Positions 34,342 to 45,318 of a stretch of 64,000 bases of DNA are shown piece after piece. Position numbers and translations under genes: made by a program. The notes beneath the pieces are model-generated. The model did no database searches. It was not told the DNA's origin and saw nothing but the letters and a program-made list of their open reading frames with translations. Positions within the stretch are counted from its first letter, which is position 1. Every line of letters begins with the position of its first letter. Source of the DNA: Roseibium sp. MMSF_3412 (lineage in GTDB: Bacteria; Pseudomonadota; Alphaproteobacteria; Rhizobiales; Stappiaceae); assembly GCF_030733265.1 (NCBI RefSeq), contig NZ_JASHJI010000014.1, positions 1-64,000 on the forward strand, written 5' to 3'.

Positions 34342-35570
34342 GACCGGGAAGCATCCTGCTTGCGGCCGTCACGGGCCTGATCTGGGGCGTGACCTCAATC
34401 GTCGTCGTTGCCGTAACACTGACGCTGATCACGGGCGAAGTGGCCCTGCCGCAGGCAACGGCCGCCGGTATAGCCGGGCTCATCAGTGCGCTTGTCTTCG
34501 TGTGGCGCCAGTCGTCGGGGGCTGAAGGCGGCCTGCCCGCCTGGGCGCTCGCCGCGATCACCATGTTCGTGCTTTTGATGATCGGCTCGTTCGCGGCACC
34601 CTTCAACCTGTCGCTCGGTACCGTACCTGTCTGGCAGGGGCTGGCCCTCATCGTGACCATCCTCGGTGCGACATGGGCAACCACAGTGTGCCTCAACGGC
34701 GCACGGCTTGGAGCCATGAGCCGCTACGAGCGCGAAGTGATCTACATCCGCATTGCCAAGGGCGTCGGCTTCGTCATCTTCACGATCATCGTGGCGCTGC
34801 CGTTCTACGTCATGGTGATGACGTCTTTGAAGAGCCAGCAGACCCTTCTTGCGAATCCGCTGGATCTGTCCATCGATCTGTCGCAAGGGCTGGACGGGCT
34901 GTTCCGCTCCTATGTCGAACTGTTCACCCAGTTCAATTTCGGGCGTTACCTGCTGGTTTCGGCCTATGTCAGTGTCGCCACCGTGATCCTGACGCTGCTG
35001 TTTTCGGTGCCCGGAGCCTATGCGGTTTCCAGGCTGCGCTTTCCGGGGCAGGCGTTCCTGTCGCGTTCGGTCCTCCTGATCTACATGGTTCCCGCGATCG
35101 TTCTGGTGATCCCGCTCTATGCCGTGTTCTCTCAGCTCGGGCTGCGCAACACGCTGACAGGCCTTCTGATCGTCTATCCGGCAACGACAATTCCGGTCGC
35201 CCTCTACATGCTGCAGGGCTACTTCCGCGGCATTCCTTCCGAACTGGAGGAAGCCGGGCTGATGGACGGGCTGACGCGGATCGGCGTTATTCTGAAAATA
35301 ACACTGCCGTTGTCGCTTCCGGCGCTTGCATCGGTGTCGCTCTACGTCTTCATGATCGCCTGGAACGAGTTCCTGTTCGCCTTCATGTTCCTCGACAATC
35401 CGGACATCTTCACGCTGTCGCGCGGTGTCGTGTCCCTGAATTCCTCCGAGGTGCCTCGTCAGCATCTCATGGCGGGCGCGGTGATCGCGACCGTGCCCGT
35501 CCTCGTCATCTTCCTCTGGTTCGAACGCTTCCTTGTGCAGGGCCTGACGGCCGGCAGCGTCAAGGGCTAG
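34338..35570 (+). CDS. Sugar ABC permease with an N-terminal multi-helix extension
   Basis: 410 residues. A canonical MalG-type permease of about 275 residues (from about 138, FVIFTIIVALPFYVMVMTSLK; EAA loop LEEAGLMDGLTRIGVILKITLP) is preceded by about 130 residues with four hydrophobic segments (LLAAVTGLIWGVTSIVVVAVTLTLI and three more). This extension is not part of the usual transporter core. Partner of the DUF11-bearing permease; four-base overlap between the two genes. Confidence 0.88.
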   Translation: MRPGSILLAAVTGLIWGVTSIVVVAVTLTLITGEVALPQATAAGIAGLISALVFVWRQSSGAEGGLPAWALAAITMFVLLMIGSFAAPFNLSLGTVPVWQGLALIVTILGATWATTVCLNGARLGAMSRYEREVIYIRIAKGVGFVIFTIIVALPFYVMVMTSLKSQQTLLANPLDLSIDLSQGLDGLFRSYVELFTQFNFGRYLLVSAYVSVATVILTLLFSVPGAYAVSRLRFPGQAFLSRSVLLIYMVPAIVLVIPLYAVFSQLGLRNTLTGLLIVYPATTIPVALYMLQGYFRGIPSELEEAGLMDGLTRIGVILKITLPLSLPALASVSLYVFMIAWNEFLFAFMFLDNPDIFTLSRGVVSLNSSEVPRQHLMAGAVIATVPVLVIFLWFERFLVQGLTAGSVKG

Positions 35571-35610
35571 GGCAACGCTTGTAACGGCCGTGATGGCCAA
35601 GGAGACTTCT

Positions 35611-36900
35611 GTGTCAAACGCAGACTTAGATAACACAGCCAGAACCATCCTGATCGAGAACGATCAGGGTGGGTACACGGTGCCGACGAAGGGGCTCTAC
35701 CCCTATCAGTGGAACTGGGATTCGGTTTTTGTCGCGCTCGGTTTCGCAACCTTCGATCAGGACCGCGCCTGGCGGGAGATCGAAATGCTGTTCGAGGGCC
35801 AGTGGCGGGACGGCATGGTGCCCCACATCCTCTTCAGAAAGGACGACCCAAGCTATTTTCCCGGTCCGAAAGTCTGGGGAACCGATGGCGGTCCGATCCC
35901 GAGCTCGGGCCATTCGCAGCCCCCGGTTGCGGCGACGGTGATCCGGGACCTTGTCGACACCGACAGGAGCGGCAAAGCGCTTGAACGTGCCGGCGCGCTG
36001 TTCCCTCACCTGATGAACTGGCACCGCTGGTATCTTGCGTACCGCGACCCGGACAACCTTGGCGTCCTTGCAATCATCCATCCCTGGGAATCGGGGCGGG
36101 ACAATCTGCCGGACTGGGACGACGCCCTGCGTGCCGTGGAGGTCAAGGACATTGAGCCTTACGAGCGCAAGGACACCTCGCATGTCGACCCGGCGATGCG
36201 GCCGCACAAGGAAGACTATGACCGGTATCTGAGCATCATGGCGGCCTGCCGGAGCGTTGGCTGGGATCCGGCGGAAGTCGCCCGGACCTGTCCGTTCTTC
36301 GTTGCCGATCCGGGTGTCACCTTCATTTTCCTGCGGGCATCGCGTGACCTTCTTGTCCTTGCCGAAAAGCTCGGCAAGGAGACCGAGGCCGACGAGATCC
36401 GAGGCTGGATCGCGCATATGGAAAAGGGTGCGAAGAACCTCTGGAACGAGGATCTGAAAGCGCATGTCGCGTTCGATCGCAGAACCGGTAAGCACACGGA
36501 CGGTATCTCAAGCATGTCGTTCCTGGCCCCTTATGCCGGTCTGGACGATGCGAAGACGCTGACCTCATTGCAGGGTCATTTCGACCGCATTGCCGCGAAG
36601 GTGCGTTACACGATGCCGTCCTACGATCCGGACCATCCCAGCTTCGAACCTCTCAGATACTGGCGCGGTCCGGTGTGGGCGATGGTCAACTACATGATCG
36701 CCCGGGGCTTTGCCGAAGCCGGTGACGCCATCCGCGCCGAGAAGCTTCGAAGCGACACGGCGCAGCTGGTCGAGACCAGCGGCTTTGCCGAATATTTCAG
36801 CCCGGAAACCGCGGCAGGTGCAGGTGGTGGCACCTTCTCGTGGACCGCAGCCATCTGGCTGACATGGGCATCTCCAACACATGTGAAACAAGCAGCGTAG
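35611..36900 (+). CDS. GH63-like glycosylglycerate hydrolase (putative)
   Basis: 429 residues, an (alpha/alpha)6-barrel glycoside hydrolase of the MGH1/GH63 group. Motifs seen are [12 protein letters not shown] near the N-terminus, [15 protein letters not shown] (a likely catalytic acid), [17 protein letters not shown] and [16 protein letters not shown]. Related bacterial enzymes cleave mannosyl- or glucosylglycerate to the sugar and glycerate. I place the start at GTG 35611, preceded by AAGGAG with 6-base spacing; an ATG 18 bp upstream lacks such a site. No signal peptide, so the substrate is cleaved in the cytoplasm after uptake. Exact specificity is inferred. Confidence 0.78.
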   Translation: MSNADLDNTARTILIENDQGGYTVPTKGLYPYQWNWDSVFVALGFATFDQDRAWREIEMLFEGQWRDGMVPHILFRKDDPSYFPGPKVWGTDGGPIPSSGHSQPPVAATVIRDLVDTDRSGKALERAGALFPHLMNWHRWYLAYRDPDNLGVLAIIHPWESGRDNLPDWDDALRAVEVKDIEPYERKDTSHVDPAMRPHKEDYDRYLSIMAACRSVGWDPAEVARTCPFFVADPGVTFIFLRASRDLLVLAEKLGKETEADEIRGWIAHMEKGAKNLWNEDLKAHVAFDRRTGKHTDGISSMSFLAPYAGLDDAKTLTSLQGHFDRIAAKVRYTMPSYDPDHPSFEPLRYWRGPVWAMVNYMIARGFAEAGDAIRAEKLRSDTAQLVETSGFAEYFSPETAAGAGGGTFSWTAAIWLTWASPTHVKQAA

Positions 36901-36920
36901 GAAGCCGGAGGACTAAGGAC

Positions 36921-37979
36921 ATGGGAGCAATTCAGCTCAACAAAGTCGAAAAATGGTTCGGCGAACTCCAGGTGATCAAGGGCATTGACCTGGATATTCA
37001 GGACGGTGAATTCGTCATTTTTGTCGGGCCTTCCGGCTGCGGAAAATCAACCTTGCTGCGACTGATTTCAGGTCTGGAGGAAACGAGCCGGGGGTCGATC
37101 GAGATCGATGCCAAGGACGTAACGGCATTGCCGCCGTCCGGACGTGGCCTGTCGATGGTGTTCCAGTCCTATGCGCTTTATCCGCACATGTCCGTGCGCG
37201 AAAATGTCGGCTTCGGTCTGAAGACAGCGGGTGTTCCCAAACCCGAAATCGAGAGCAAGGTGAATGCTGCGGCGGAAGTGCTCAAGCTGGATGATTACCT
37301 CGACCGCAGGCCGAAAGCCCTGTCGGGCGGCCAGCGCCAGCGCGTTGCCATCGGCCGTGCCATCGTGCGCGAGCCAAGCGCGTTCCTGTTCGACGAACCG
37401 CTGTCGAACCTTGATGCGGCGCTCCGTGTCGAGATGCGATTCGAAGTCGCGCGTCTGCACAAAAGCCTTGGAACGACCATGATCTACGTGACCCATGACC
37501 AGGTCGAGGCGATGACGCTCGCCGACAAGATCGTGGTGCTGCAGGCCGGACAGATCGAGCAGGTCGGTTCGCCGCGCGAACTTTACGAGCGGCCCGACAA
37601 TCTCTTTGTCGCGCAGTTCATCGGGTCGCCGAAAATGAACGTGCTGCCCTGTTCGGTCGAAGGGGACCAGTTCTCGCTCCAGGGGCATGGCGGCGGCCAC
37701 TATCCGCATGCGGGTCAGCCGCAGAAACCGCACAAACTCGGCATCCGGCCCGAACACATGACGATTGTTGGCGAAGGCGAGGGCCATTGCAGCGGGACGG
37801 TCGAGGTTGCCGAATATCTCGGCGCCGACATCTTTCTCTATGTCGCGCTGGACGGTCTTGAAACCATCCTCGTCAGGATCAGCGGCAGCGATTCAATCGA
37901 GGAAGGCGCGCGGATCGGCCTGAAGTTCGACGAAACGCGGATGCATTTCTTCGACGGCGAAGACAAGGCGATCCGCTGA
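36921..37979 (+). CDS. Sugar ABC transporter ATP-binding protein (MalK/UgpC type)
   Basis: 352 residues. Walker [11 protein letters not shown]-loop [16 protein letters not shown], signature [15 protein letters not shown], Walker [15 protein letters not shown]-loop [12 protein letters not shown], then a C-terminal TOBE-type regulatory region ([11 protein letters not shown]). ATPase of the preceding sugar importer; last gene of the LacI operon. GGAGGACTAAGGAC precedes ATG 36921. Confidence 0.92.
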   Translation: MGAIQLNKVEKWFGELQVIKGIDLDIQDGEFVIFVGPSGCGKSTLLRLISGLEETSRGSIEIDAKDVTALPPSGRGLSMVFQSYALYPHMSVRENVGFGLKTAGVPKPEIESKVNAAAEVLKLDDYLDRRPKALSGGQRQRVAIGRAIVREPSAFLFDEPLSNLDAALRVEMRFEVARLHKSLGTTMIYVTHDQVEAMTLADKIVVLQAGQIEQVGSPRELYERPDNLFVAQFIGSPKMNVLPCSVEGDQFSLQGHGGGHYPHAGQPQKPHKLGIRPEHMTIVGEGEGHCSGTVEVAEYLGADIFLYVALDGLETILVRISGSDSIEEGARIGLKFDETRMHFFDGEDKAIR

Positions 37980-38028
37980 TCGATCCGGTCCATCGCCAAG
38001 TCGGGAAATGGGATTGTCTCCCGGATCT

Positions 38029-38158
38029 GTCGTCCCGGTTTGACGCGTAAGCGGCAAGACCGGGACCCAGTACGCCGTGTCGCTGGCGCTTAGAAGAAAG
38101 ATGAAAAACAAGGGGTTACTGGTTCCCTGCCTTCCGCTGCGCTTCAGCAGGGATGACA
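38029..38158. repeat. Palindromic intergenic element (copy 3)
   Basis: About 130 bp beginning TGTCGTCCCGG and ending CAGGGATGACA, with internal CCGGGACCCAGTA shared with copy 1. It lies after the LacI operon. The following stretch to 38359 shows nothing I recognise. Confidence 0.7.
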
Positions 38159-38359
38159 AGTCTGCATATGCGAGCAATTCCTGCGGGATCCATTGCGTGA
38201 TGAAGCGGAAAGCATCGGGTCAAGCCATGGCATGACCAAAAGGTCGATCAGAGACTACCCGGTTTCACCGACTTCTTTTGTTCGCCAGCCCACGGCAAAC
38301 CGGGACGACAATTCCGGGACGAGTTTTCAGGTACTGGCTTATCGATCTGCTGACTGGCT

Positions 38360-39235
38360 CTACCGTGGAATGACGTCGACCTTGTGGCCTGTGGTCTGGG
38401 TGCCGGCGGTGCGCAGGACGCCTTTTACGGGTGCCGTGTCGCCGTAGTCCCGGCCGCGGGCGACGACGATGTGGTCCTGGCCGACGCGCAGGGCGTTGGT
38501 CGGATCGTATTCGATCCAGCCGCTTTCGATGCCGCACCACGCGCGCACCCAGGCGTGCATGGCATCGGCGCCTTCCAGCCGCTGCTGACCTTCCGGCGGG
38601 ATCGTCCTCAAGAAACCGCTGACATATCCGGCCGGGATGCCGATGCTTCTGAGGCAGGCGATCATGATGTGCGAAAAGTCCTGGCAAACGCCGTGCCGGC
38701 GTTCGAACGCATCGATTGCCGGCGTGTCGACGGTGGTGGCTTCCGCATCGAAGTCCATGTCCTCGTGCAGGGCTCTGCCGATTGCCTCGACGGCGGCCAC
38801 CGCGCTCATCTCCGGGCTGGTGTGCTCCTGGGCGTAGACGGCAAAGGCCGGTGCCAGCGGCAGGCGCGGGGATGCTGCCAGAAAGTGGACGGGTTCGTCG
38901 GGTCCCAGGGACTGAATGCCGGCCAGTTCCTTTTTCAACAGGGGCAGCGGAGGCGAGATGTCGAGTTCGTGCGGCACCGAGGTCCGGTCGATCCGGGCGG
39001 TCAGTCTGAAGGCAAGCTCGCTATGCGCCCTGCGGAAGACAACATCGGTCACCGCATTGCCGAAAAAGTCCGTTCTGTTCCGCCGTTCCGTCGGACCCGG
39101 AGACAGCCTGACGCTGGACGACACGAGCCGTTGCTCGCCGGGGATTGTCGCCGGAACGAGGCGCAGGGAATGCCGGCCCGAATTCGCCGGGCTGGCATAG
39201 TCATAGGTGATCTCGAGGTTCACGTCGTAAAGCAC
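38360..39235 (-). CDS. Transglutaminase-like family protein
   Basis: 291 residues. An N-terminal beta domain (YDVNLEITYDYASPANSGRHSLRLVP) is followed by a papain-like transglutaminase core with the triad Cys (RHGVCQDFSH), His (ADAMHAWVRAW) and Asp (IEYDPTNALRVG). Such bacterial proteins probably act as proteases or amide-bond-forming enzymes. It is next to an ATP-grasp/alpha-E protein and a larger transglutaminase/DUF2126 protein, a set that commonly co-occurs. Confidence 0.88.
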   Translation of the reverse strand: MLYDVNLEITYDYASPANSGRHSLRLVPATIPGEQRLVSSSVRLSPGPTERRNRTDFFGNAVTDVVFRRAHSELAFRLTARIDRTSVPHELDISPPLPLLKKELAGIQSLGPDEPVHFLAASPRLPLAPAFAVYAQEHTSPEMSAVAAVEAIGRALHEDMDFDAEATTVDTPAIDAFERRHGVCQDFSHIMIACLRSIGIPAGYVSGFLRTIPPEGQQRLEGADAMHAWVRAWCGIESGWIEYDPTNALRVGQDHIVVARGRDYGDTAPVKGVLRTAGTQTTGHKVDVIPR

Positions 39236-39277
39236 GGTGCATTCTCAAATCTTTGGTCCGGCCCGAGGCACGGTCTG

Positions 39278-41683
39278 CTAGCGGATATAGGCATCTGACA
39301 GCTCCACCGACAGGAAGGCAATCTGGTCCCTGAGTTCTCCCAGGGCTTCCTGTGTCAGCGTCTCGGGCGTCGCGACAGCAAGGCTGGTGTGGATCTGCAA
39401 GACCGCGCGGGCGAGGTCGGAGAGATAGCCGTTTTCCGATGCGCCCGGCAAGACGTCGATATGCTCCTTCATGTCGGTGAGCTGGTACATGACCGAGCGC
39501 GGGTTCTTCGGGTCCATGGCAAGCAGATCAAGCACCGTCGCGTGGCTGAGCGACACGGCGTAGCGCCGGCTCATTGACATGGCGCTGTCACCGACCTCAA
39601 GAAGAAGTTCCAGCGCACCGTCGGGCGCATCCGGCCCGGTGAAGACGGACAGGAGATCAGCCATCCTGTTTGCGCGCTCTAGCGCGCGGCCGATGCTCAG
39701 GAAGCGCCAGCCTGTAAAACGGTACATGTTTTCGTGGACCAGCCCGGAAAAGCCGGTGATCTTGCGGAGCAGGAGGCTCATTGCGCGGGGCACGTCGGCG
39801 TCGTCCTTCATGACGCGCCGGGCTCCGTTTGCCGTTTGTGCAAGGTCATTGAGTGCCAGCCAGCCGTCGACTGAAAACCGGTCCCGGACCTTGCCGGCGC
39901 TGTTGACCGCCGATTGCAGCATGGAGCAGAGCCCTTCCGGAATGGGATTCTCCGGGGCGACGCCGATGTCTTCGAGATACTCCGCGGTTCTTGCAACAAG
40001 GGGCGCTTCGGGGTCGGCGGTTTCCAGAAGCCGCGCGTGGTAGGCCCGCAACAGACGCACTGCGCCCTCGGCGCGCTCGACATAACGTCCGAGCCAGAAG
40101 AGATTGTCTGCTGCGCGCGAGGGCAGGGCGCCGGACTGCGACTTGAAAAAGGGCGACTCGCTCTGGTGCAGCAAGGTGTCCATCGCCAGCTTGCGCGTAC
40201 CGACGATCCAGACGTCGGCGGCCGAACCGCCCGATTGCATGGCAATGGCGCTCGCACTCGGCTCCTTGCCGATCCGCGCAAACCCGCCGGACATGACTTC
40301 CCAGCCATTCTGCGTGCGTGCAAGGAAGACGCGCAGGCTCATTGGGCGCGGCACGAGCGTGCCCTCGTGGTAGGCCGGGGTGGTGGACAGGGTCACGGCT
40401 TCCTGGGCCACAAGCCGTCCCTTTTCCGTATCGATCCAGTTTTCCAGTATGCCCTTGTGGAACTTCTCGGAATCCCTGCCAAGAAAATCGGTGTGCCCGG
40501 ATGTGAAGGGCAGCGCGGTCGACAGGGCCGGACTGAACATCATCGACGCGGCGTTGTCTTTGACATAAGTGCGGGTCGTCTCTTCGCCGCACCACCATGT
40601 CGCGACGTTGGGCAGCTTCAGGGAGGTTCCCAGAAAGTGCTCGCAGATGCGCGGCAGGAAAGCAAGCAGCGCTCGGGTTTCAAGGATGCCGGTGCCAAGT
40701 GCGTTGACCATCGTGACGGTCCCCTCGCGGACCGCTTCCACCATGCCGGGTGTTCCGATATGCGATTCCTCGTTCAGCTCCACCGGGTCGGTCCAGGCTG
40801 AGTCCAGCCGCCGCCACAGGACGCTGATCGGCTTCAGTCCCGCCACCGTCCGGACCATCAGGCGGCCATTGGCGACTGTCAGGTCTTCGCCCTCAAGAAG
40901 CATGAAACCCAGGTATCGGGCGATATAGGCATGTTCGAAATAAGTGTCGTTGAGCGGACCCGGCGTCAGGATGGAAACCCGGCTGTCCTGTTCTCCGCGC
41001 AGATCCAGCAAGTGGTCGCGAAACCGGCGGAAGAACCCGGCGAGCCGGTGAACATTGGCCTTGGCGAAAAACTCGTTGAAGATGCGTCCGGTGGCGACCC
41101 GGTTCTCCAGGGCGAAGCCTGCGCCGGAGGGCGCCTGTGCCCGGTCGGACAGCACCCACCAGGTTCCGTCCGGCCCGCGCCCGATTTCAAACGCAAGGAA
41201 ATGGAGGAAGTAACCCGATCGCGGCGTGACGCCGACCAGCGGGCGTTGCCACTCGGGGCTTTCGGCGATCAGGCTGGCGGGCAGGTAACCCTCGGACACG
41301 AGGCGATTTTCGCCGTAGATGTCGCCGACGACCTTTTCCAGCAGTTCCGCGCGCTGAACCAGCCCGTCCGCAATCGCCTGCCAGTCGCCTTCGCCGATGA
41401 CGACGGGAATATGGCTGAGCGGCCATTCCCGCTCAAGCGCGCCATCCTGACCGTATTGGCGGAAATAGACACCGGCATCGTTGAGATACTGGTTGCCGCG
41501 CGCGAAACGATCGTTGATCTCGTCCGTGCTGAGCGAGGACAGGTGGTCCAGGAAGGGTTGCCAGACAGGCCGGACATTGCCGGCCGGATCCAGGAGTTCG
41601 TCCGAAACGCCCGGAAACGGCCGGTAGGATTTCAACAAACCGTATCCCTGGCCGCCGCTTTCTGCCGTTTCGTCCAAACTCAT
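39278..41683 (-). CDS. Circularly permuted ATP-grasp / alpha-E fusion protein
   Basis: 801 residues. About 60-470 corresponds to a circularly permuted ATP-grasp domain (DUF404/DUF407; for example IAESPEWQRPLVGVTPRSG, VSILTPGPLNDTYFEHAYIAR, TMVNALGTGILE). From about 495 to the end lies an alpha-E helical domain (DUF403; ADNLFWLGRYVERAEGAVRLL). In other genomes these are often separate adjacent genes; here they are one polypeptide. ATP-grasp members of this group are predicted to make peptide bonds, with the neighbouring transglutaminases as processing or transfer enzymes (family knowledge; substrate unknown). Confidence 0.88.
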   Translation of the reverse strand: MSLDETAESGGQGYGLLKSYRPFPGVSDELLDPAGNVRPVWQPFLDHLSSLSTDEINDRFARGNQYLNDAGVYFRQYGQDGALEREWPLSHIPVVIGEGDWQAIADGLVQRAELLEKVVGDIYGENRLVSEGYLPASLIAESPEWQRPLVGVTPRSGYFLHFLAFEIGRGPDGTWWVLSDRAQAPSGAGFALENRVATGRIFNEFFAKANVHRLAGFFRRFRDHLLDLRGEQDSRVSILTPGPLNDTYFEHAYIARYLGFMLLEGEDLTVANGRLMVRTVAGLKPISVLWRRLDSAWTDPVELNEESHIGTPGMVEAVREGTVTMVNALGTGILETRALLAFLPRICEHFLGTSLKLPNVATWWCGEETTRTYVKDNAASMMFSPALSTALPFTSGHTDFLGRDSEKFHKGILENWIDTEKGRLVAQEAVTLSTTPAYHEGTLVPRPMSLRVFLARTQNGWEVMSGGFARIGKEPSASAIAMQSGGSAADVWIVGTRKLAMDTLLHQSESPFFKSQSGALPSRAADNLFWLGRYVERAEGAVRLLRAYHARLLETADPEAPLVARTAEYLEDIGVAPENPIPEGLCSMLQSAVNSAGKVRDRFSVDGWLALNDLAQTANGARRVMKDDADVPRAMSLLLRKITGFSGLVHENMYRFTGWRFLSIGRALERANRMADLLSVFTGPDAPDGALELLLEVGDSAMSMSRRYAVSLSHATVLDLLAMDPKNPRSVMYQLTDMKEHIDVLPGASENGYLSDLARAVLQIHTSLAVATPETLTQEALGELRDQIAFLSVELSDAYIR

Positions 41684-41724
41684 TCCACTATTCCCATATC
41701 GGGTCTTTCAAAGCCGAAAGAGCC

Positions 41725-44700
41725 TTATACACCCACAGGGCGTCTGAGGTCCAAGGTCAATGGAAACTCCGGGTGCGGGTGCTCTGTCTGCGGCGTGTAA
41801 AGCCCGGGTGTGTGGCCATGCGGCTCGAACCGCGAGAGCCGGCGGGCTTCGGCCTCGTTGCCATTGACCGGGAACGTGTCGTAGTTGCGTCCTCCCGGAT
41901 GCGCCACGTGATAGACGCAGCCGCCGATGGCGCGGCCGCTCCAGCGATCGAAGATATCGAAGGTCAGCGGCGCATCGACCGGATGGACGGGGTGCAGAGC
42001 CATCGCAGGCTGCCAGGCCTTGTAGCGGACACCGCCGACCGCGATGCCGTTGGTCTCCGTTTTCTTGAGTGGAATCAGCCGGCGGTTGCAGGTTACGGCA
42101 TAGCGTTCCTGGTCGCTCGCCGACAGCTTGACCTGAAGCCGTTCCGTGGAGCTGTCGGTATAGCGGACGGTGCCGCCGATCGCGCCGGTTTCGCCAAGCA
42201 CGTGCCAGGGTTCCAGCGCCTGACGCAATTCCAGTTGGACGCCTTCAACCTCGATTTCCCCGCAGAAGGGAAAGCGGAATTCGCATTGGGCCTCGAACCA
42301 TTCCGGACGCATCGCAAAGCCGTGGTGTTCAAGATCGCGGAGCACATCCATGAAATCCGCCCACACGAAATGCGGAAGCATGAAGCGGTCGTGCAGCGTT
42401 GTGCCCCAGCGCGTGAGATTGCCGGAAAGCGGATGCTGCCAGAGCCGGGCGACAAGCGCGCGCAGAAGGAGTTGCTGCGCCAGGCTCATGCGCGGGTCCG
42501 GCGGCATTTCAAATCCCCTGAACTCGACAAGGCCGAGGCGGCCTGTCGGGCCATCGGGCGAATAGAGCTTGTCGATGCAGATTTCGGCGCGGTGCGTGTT
42601 GCCGGTGACATCGACCAGGAGGTTCCGCAACAAGCGGTCGAGCAACCAGGGGAACGGAGCGTCGCCTTCGCCGGGACGGTGGATCTGGGAAAGCGCGACC
42701 TCAAGTTCGTAGAGTCCGTCGTGCCGGGCTTCGTCCACACGCGGGGCCTGCGAGGTCGGGCCGATGAAGAGACCGGAAAAGAGATAGGACAGGCTCGGGT
42801 GGCGCTGCCAGTGGAGCACGAGGCTTCTGAGCAGGTCGGGCCGCCGGAGGAACGGACTGTCAAGCGGCGTCGCGCCGCCGATCACCACATGGTTGCCGCC
42901 GCCGGTGCCGGTGTGTTTGCCGTCGATCATGAACTTGTCGGCGCCGAGGCGGCTCTGCCGTGCTTCCTCGTAGACACCTTCGGTGATCTCGACGCATTCC
43001 TTCCAGCTCCCTGCCGGATGGATATTGACCTCTATGACCCCGGGATCCGGTGCAACCCGGATGACATTCATGCGCGGATCGGGCGGGGGCGGGTAGCCTT
43101 CGATATGAACGGGAAGGTTCAGGTCCGCCGCGGCTGCTTCAGCAACGGCAATCAGTTCCAGATAGTCTTCGAGGCGTTCGACCGGCGGCATGAAGACGCA
43201 AAGCCGTCCGTCACGGGGTTCGACAGACAGCGCCGTCCTTACGGACGCGTCACTGATTTCACCCTCCGCTTGCCCTTGCCCTTGCTCGCGTCTGTCCTGC
43301 GTTTGTCCGCCGGCGGTGAAGTGGGCGACACCCTGACGCCTGTCGGAACGCGGCTCTGCGGAAAATTCGGGAAGCGGATCGCGCGGAATGGTCGGATCGG
43401 CGATGTTTGTATAGGGATATTGGGCTGGCGGAACGTAGGGCAGGGATTCCAGCGGCAGACGATAGCCGACCGGACTGTCGCCGGGCACGAGGAACAGGGC
43501 ATCGCGGCGAAGTTTCCAGTGCTCCGACCGCCATCTTTGTTCGGTCGATTTCGATTGCCAGCGCTGTACCGGCAAGATGTAGCCGGCCGGCTTCGTCAGG
43601 CCGCGGTCAAAGACGCGGGCAATCCGGTGTCTTGCTTCGGCGTCTTCCAGCTCTGAATTGTCCGGAGTCACGTTTTCCGGAAGATTGGCTTCCTTGATCA
43701 ACCAGACCGATGGGTCCTCGTATGCAGGCACGACGTAGCCCGCATCCAGCTCCAGCCGGTCGGCGATTTCGTTCAGAAGCGCTTCGGCCTGTCCGGCATC
43801 GGCGCCCGTGTCCGCGCCTTCGGCGGCGATCAGCCCGGGATCACGCCAGATCGGTTTTTCATCCTGCCGCCAGTAGAGGGAAAACGTCCAGCGCGGCAGC
43901 GTCTCGCCGGGATACCATTTGCCCTGCCCGTAGTGCAGGAAGCCGCCCGGCGCGAAGCGCGTCCGGAGGCGGCGGATAAGCTTGTCGGCGAGGTCCCGCT
44001 TCGTCGGACCGACGGCGTCGGTGTTCCATTCCGCTGCCTCGAAGTCGTCGATGGAGACAAAGGTAGGCTCTCCGCCCATTGTCAGGCGAATGTCTTCCTG
44101 ATTCAGGATGCGGTCGACATCCTCTCCAAGCCGGTTGAGGTCGGTCCAGGCCTCTTCGGAAAACGGTTTGGTGATACGCGGATGTTCCGCGATCCTGGAG
44201 ACCGTCATATCGAAGGAGAAGTCGACATCGGCGGCGCTTGCCATTCCGACGATGGGCGCCGCGTTGCTGTAATGCGGGGTTGCCGCCAGCGGAATGTGGC
44301 TCTCGCCGGTCAGGAGCCCCGAGGTCGGGTCGAGCCCGATCCAGCCCGCGCCGGGAAGATAGACTTCCGCCCAGGCGTGCAGATCGGTGAAATCGTGGTC
44401 CGTGCCGGATGGCCCATCGAGGGCTTCCAGGTCCGGCTTCAACTGGATCAGGTAGCCCGAGACAAAGCGCGCGGCAAAGCCGAGATGTCTCAGCGCCTGA
44501 ACAAGCAGCCAGCTTGAATCGCGGCAGGAACCGGTGCCGCGCTCGAAGGTTTCTTCCGGCGTCTGCACGCCCGGCTCCATGCGGATAACGTAACCGACTT
44601 CCTTTGAAACGCTTGCGTTCAGCGCGACGATGAAATCGATGGTCTTCTGTTTTTCCCTTGGAACGGCATCAAGGAATTTCTGGAGGTGCGGACCGGGCGT

Positions 44701-45063
44701 TTCCACGCGCTGATAAATCTGGAGATCGTCCCGCAGCTCTTCCGGGTATTCGAACGGCCAATATTCGGCGTTTTCTTCCACGAAGAAATCAAACGGATTG
44801 TAGACGGACATGTCCGCTGTCAGGTCGACTTCGATCTTGAATTCTCGCACCGGCTCGGGAAAGACGAACCGGGCAAGCCAGTTGCCGTAGGGGTCTTGCT
44901 GATGATTGACGAAATGGCCACCTGGAGAGACTTTCAACGAGTGGGAAAGGACCCGCGTCCGGCTGTGCGGAGCCGGTCTCAGCCTGATGATCTGCGGCCC
45001 GAGCGTAACCGGTCGGTCATAGCGGTAGTGCGTGAGATGATAGATACTTGCTCTGATGGACAT
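41725..45063 (-). CDS. Transglutaminase / DUF2126 protein
   Basis: 1112 residues. N-terminal part: beta domain ([18 protein letters not shown]) and transglutaminase core with Cys ([12 protein letters not shown]), His ([12 protein letters not shown]) and Asp ([10 protein letters not shown]). From about 330 to the end a DUF2126 region follows ([41 protein letters not shown]). The start at 45063 begins the conserved beta domain; the frame extends 51 codons upstream without support. Gene order with the ATP-grasp/alpha-E and small transglutaminase genes suggests one operon making or modifying a peptide. The 255-bp gap to the tryptophan dioxygenase gene holds divergent promoters, with no clear operator seen. 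Confidence 0.88.
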   Translation of the reverse strand: MSIRASIYHLTHYRYDRPVTLGPQIIRLRPAPHSRTRVLSHSLKVSPGGHFVNHQQDPYGNWLARFVFPEPVREFKIEVDLTADMSVYNPFDFFVEENAEYWPFEYPEELRDDLQIYQRVETPGPHLQKFLDAVPREKQKTIDFIVALNASVSKEVGYVIRMEPGVQTPEETFERGTGSCRDSSWLLVQALRHLGFAARFVSGYLIQLKPDLEALDGPSGTDHDFTDLHAWAEVYLPGAGWIGLDPTSGLLTGESHIPLAATPHYSNAAPIVGMASAADVDFSFDMTVSRIAEHPRITKPFSEEAWTDLNRLGEDVDRILNQEDIRLTMGGEPTFVSIDDFEAAEWNTDAVGPTKRDLADKLIRRLRTRFAPGGFLHYGQGKWYPGETLPRWTFSLYWRQDEKPIWRDPGLIAAEGADTGADAGQAEALLNEIADRLELDAGYVVPAYEDPSVWLIKEANLPENVTPDNSELEDAEARHRIARVFDRGLTKPAGYILPVQRWQSKSTEQRWRSEHWKLRRDALFLVPGDSPVGYRLPLESLPYVPPAQYPYTNIADPTIPRDPLPEFSAEPRSDRRQGVAHFTAGGQTQDRREQGQGQAEGEISDASVRTALSVEPRDGRLCVFMPPVERLEDYLELIAVAEAAAADLNLPVHIEGYPPPPDPRMNVIRVAPDPGVIEVNIHPAGSWKECVEITEGVYEEARQSRLGADKFMIDGKHTGTGGGNHVVIGGATPLDSPFLRRPDLLRSLVLHWQRHPSLSYLFSGLFIGPTSQAPRVDEARHDGLYELEVALSQIHRPGEGDAPFPWLLDRLLRNLLVDVTGNTHRAEICIDKLYSPDGPTGRLGLVEFRGFEMPPDPRMSLAQQLLLRALVARLWQHPLSGNLTRWGTTLHDRFMLPHFVWADFMDVLRDLEHHGFAMRPEWFEAQCEFRFPFCGEIEVEGVQLELRQALEPWHVLGETGAIGGTVRYTDSSTERLQVKLSASDQERYAVTCNRRLIPLKKTETNGIAVGGVRYKAWQPAMALHPVHPVDAPLTFDIFDRWSGRAIGGCVYHVAHPGGRNYDTFPVNGNEAEARRLSRFEPHGHTPGLYTPQTEHPHPEFPLTLDLRRPVGV

Positions 45064-45318
45064 GCGATGACCCTGATCACCCTGGGCTGGAAAAACGGCG
45101 TGTAGCGTTTCACACTTTGACGCACCGCACCACGTGTTTCTTTGCCAATTCAGACATGTGTTTGCGATGACCTGCCTTTGATCCGACGGTGCCGGCAACC
45201 TTTCGTTACGAGCCACTTGCCGTTATGAATTTTCAGCGCGGGCCGCATTTTCGTCAGAGTGACGACATCCGGCCGGCCGGTGCGAAATGTCCTTCGCAGT
45301 CCTGAGTGAGACGTCCTG

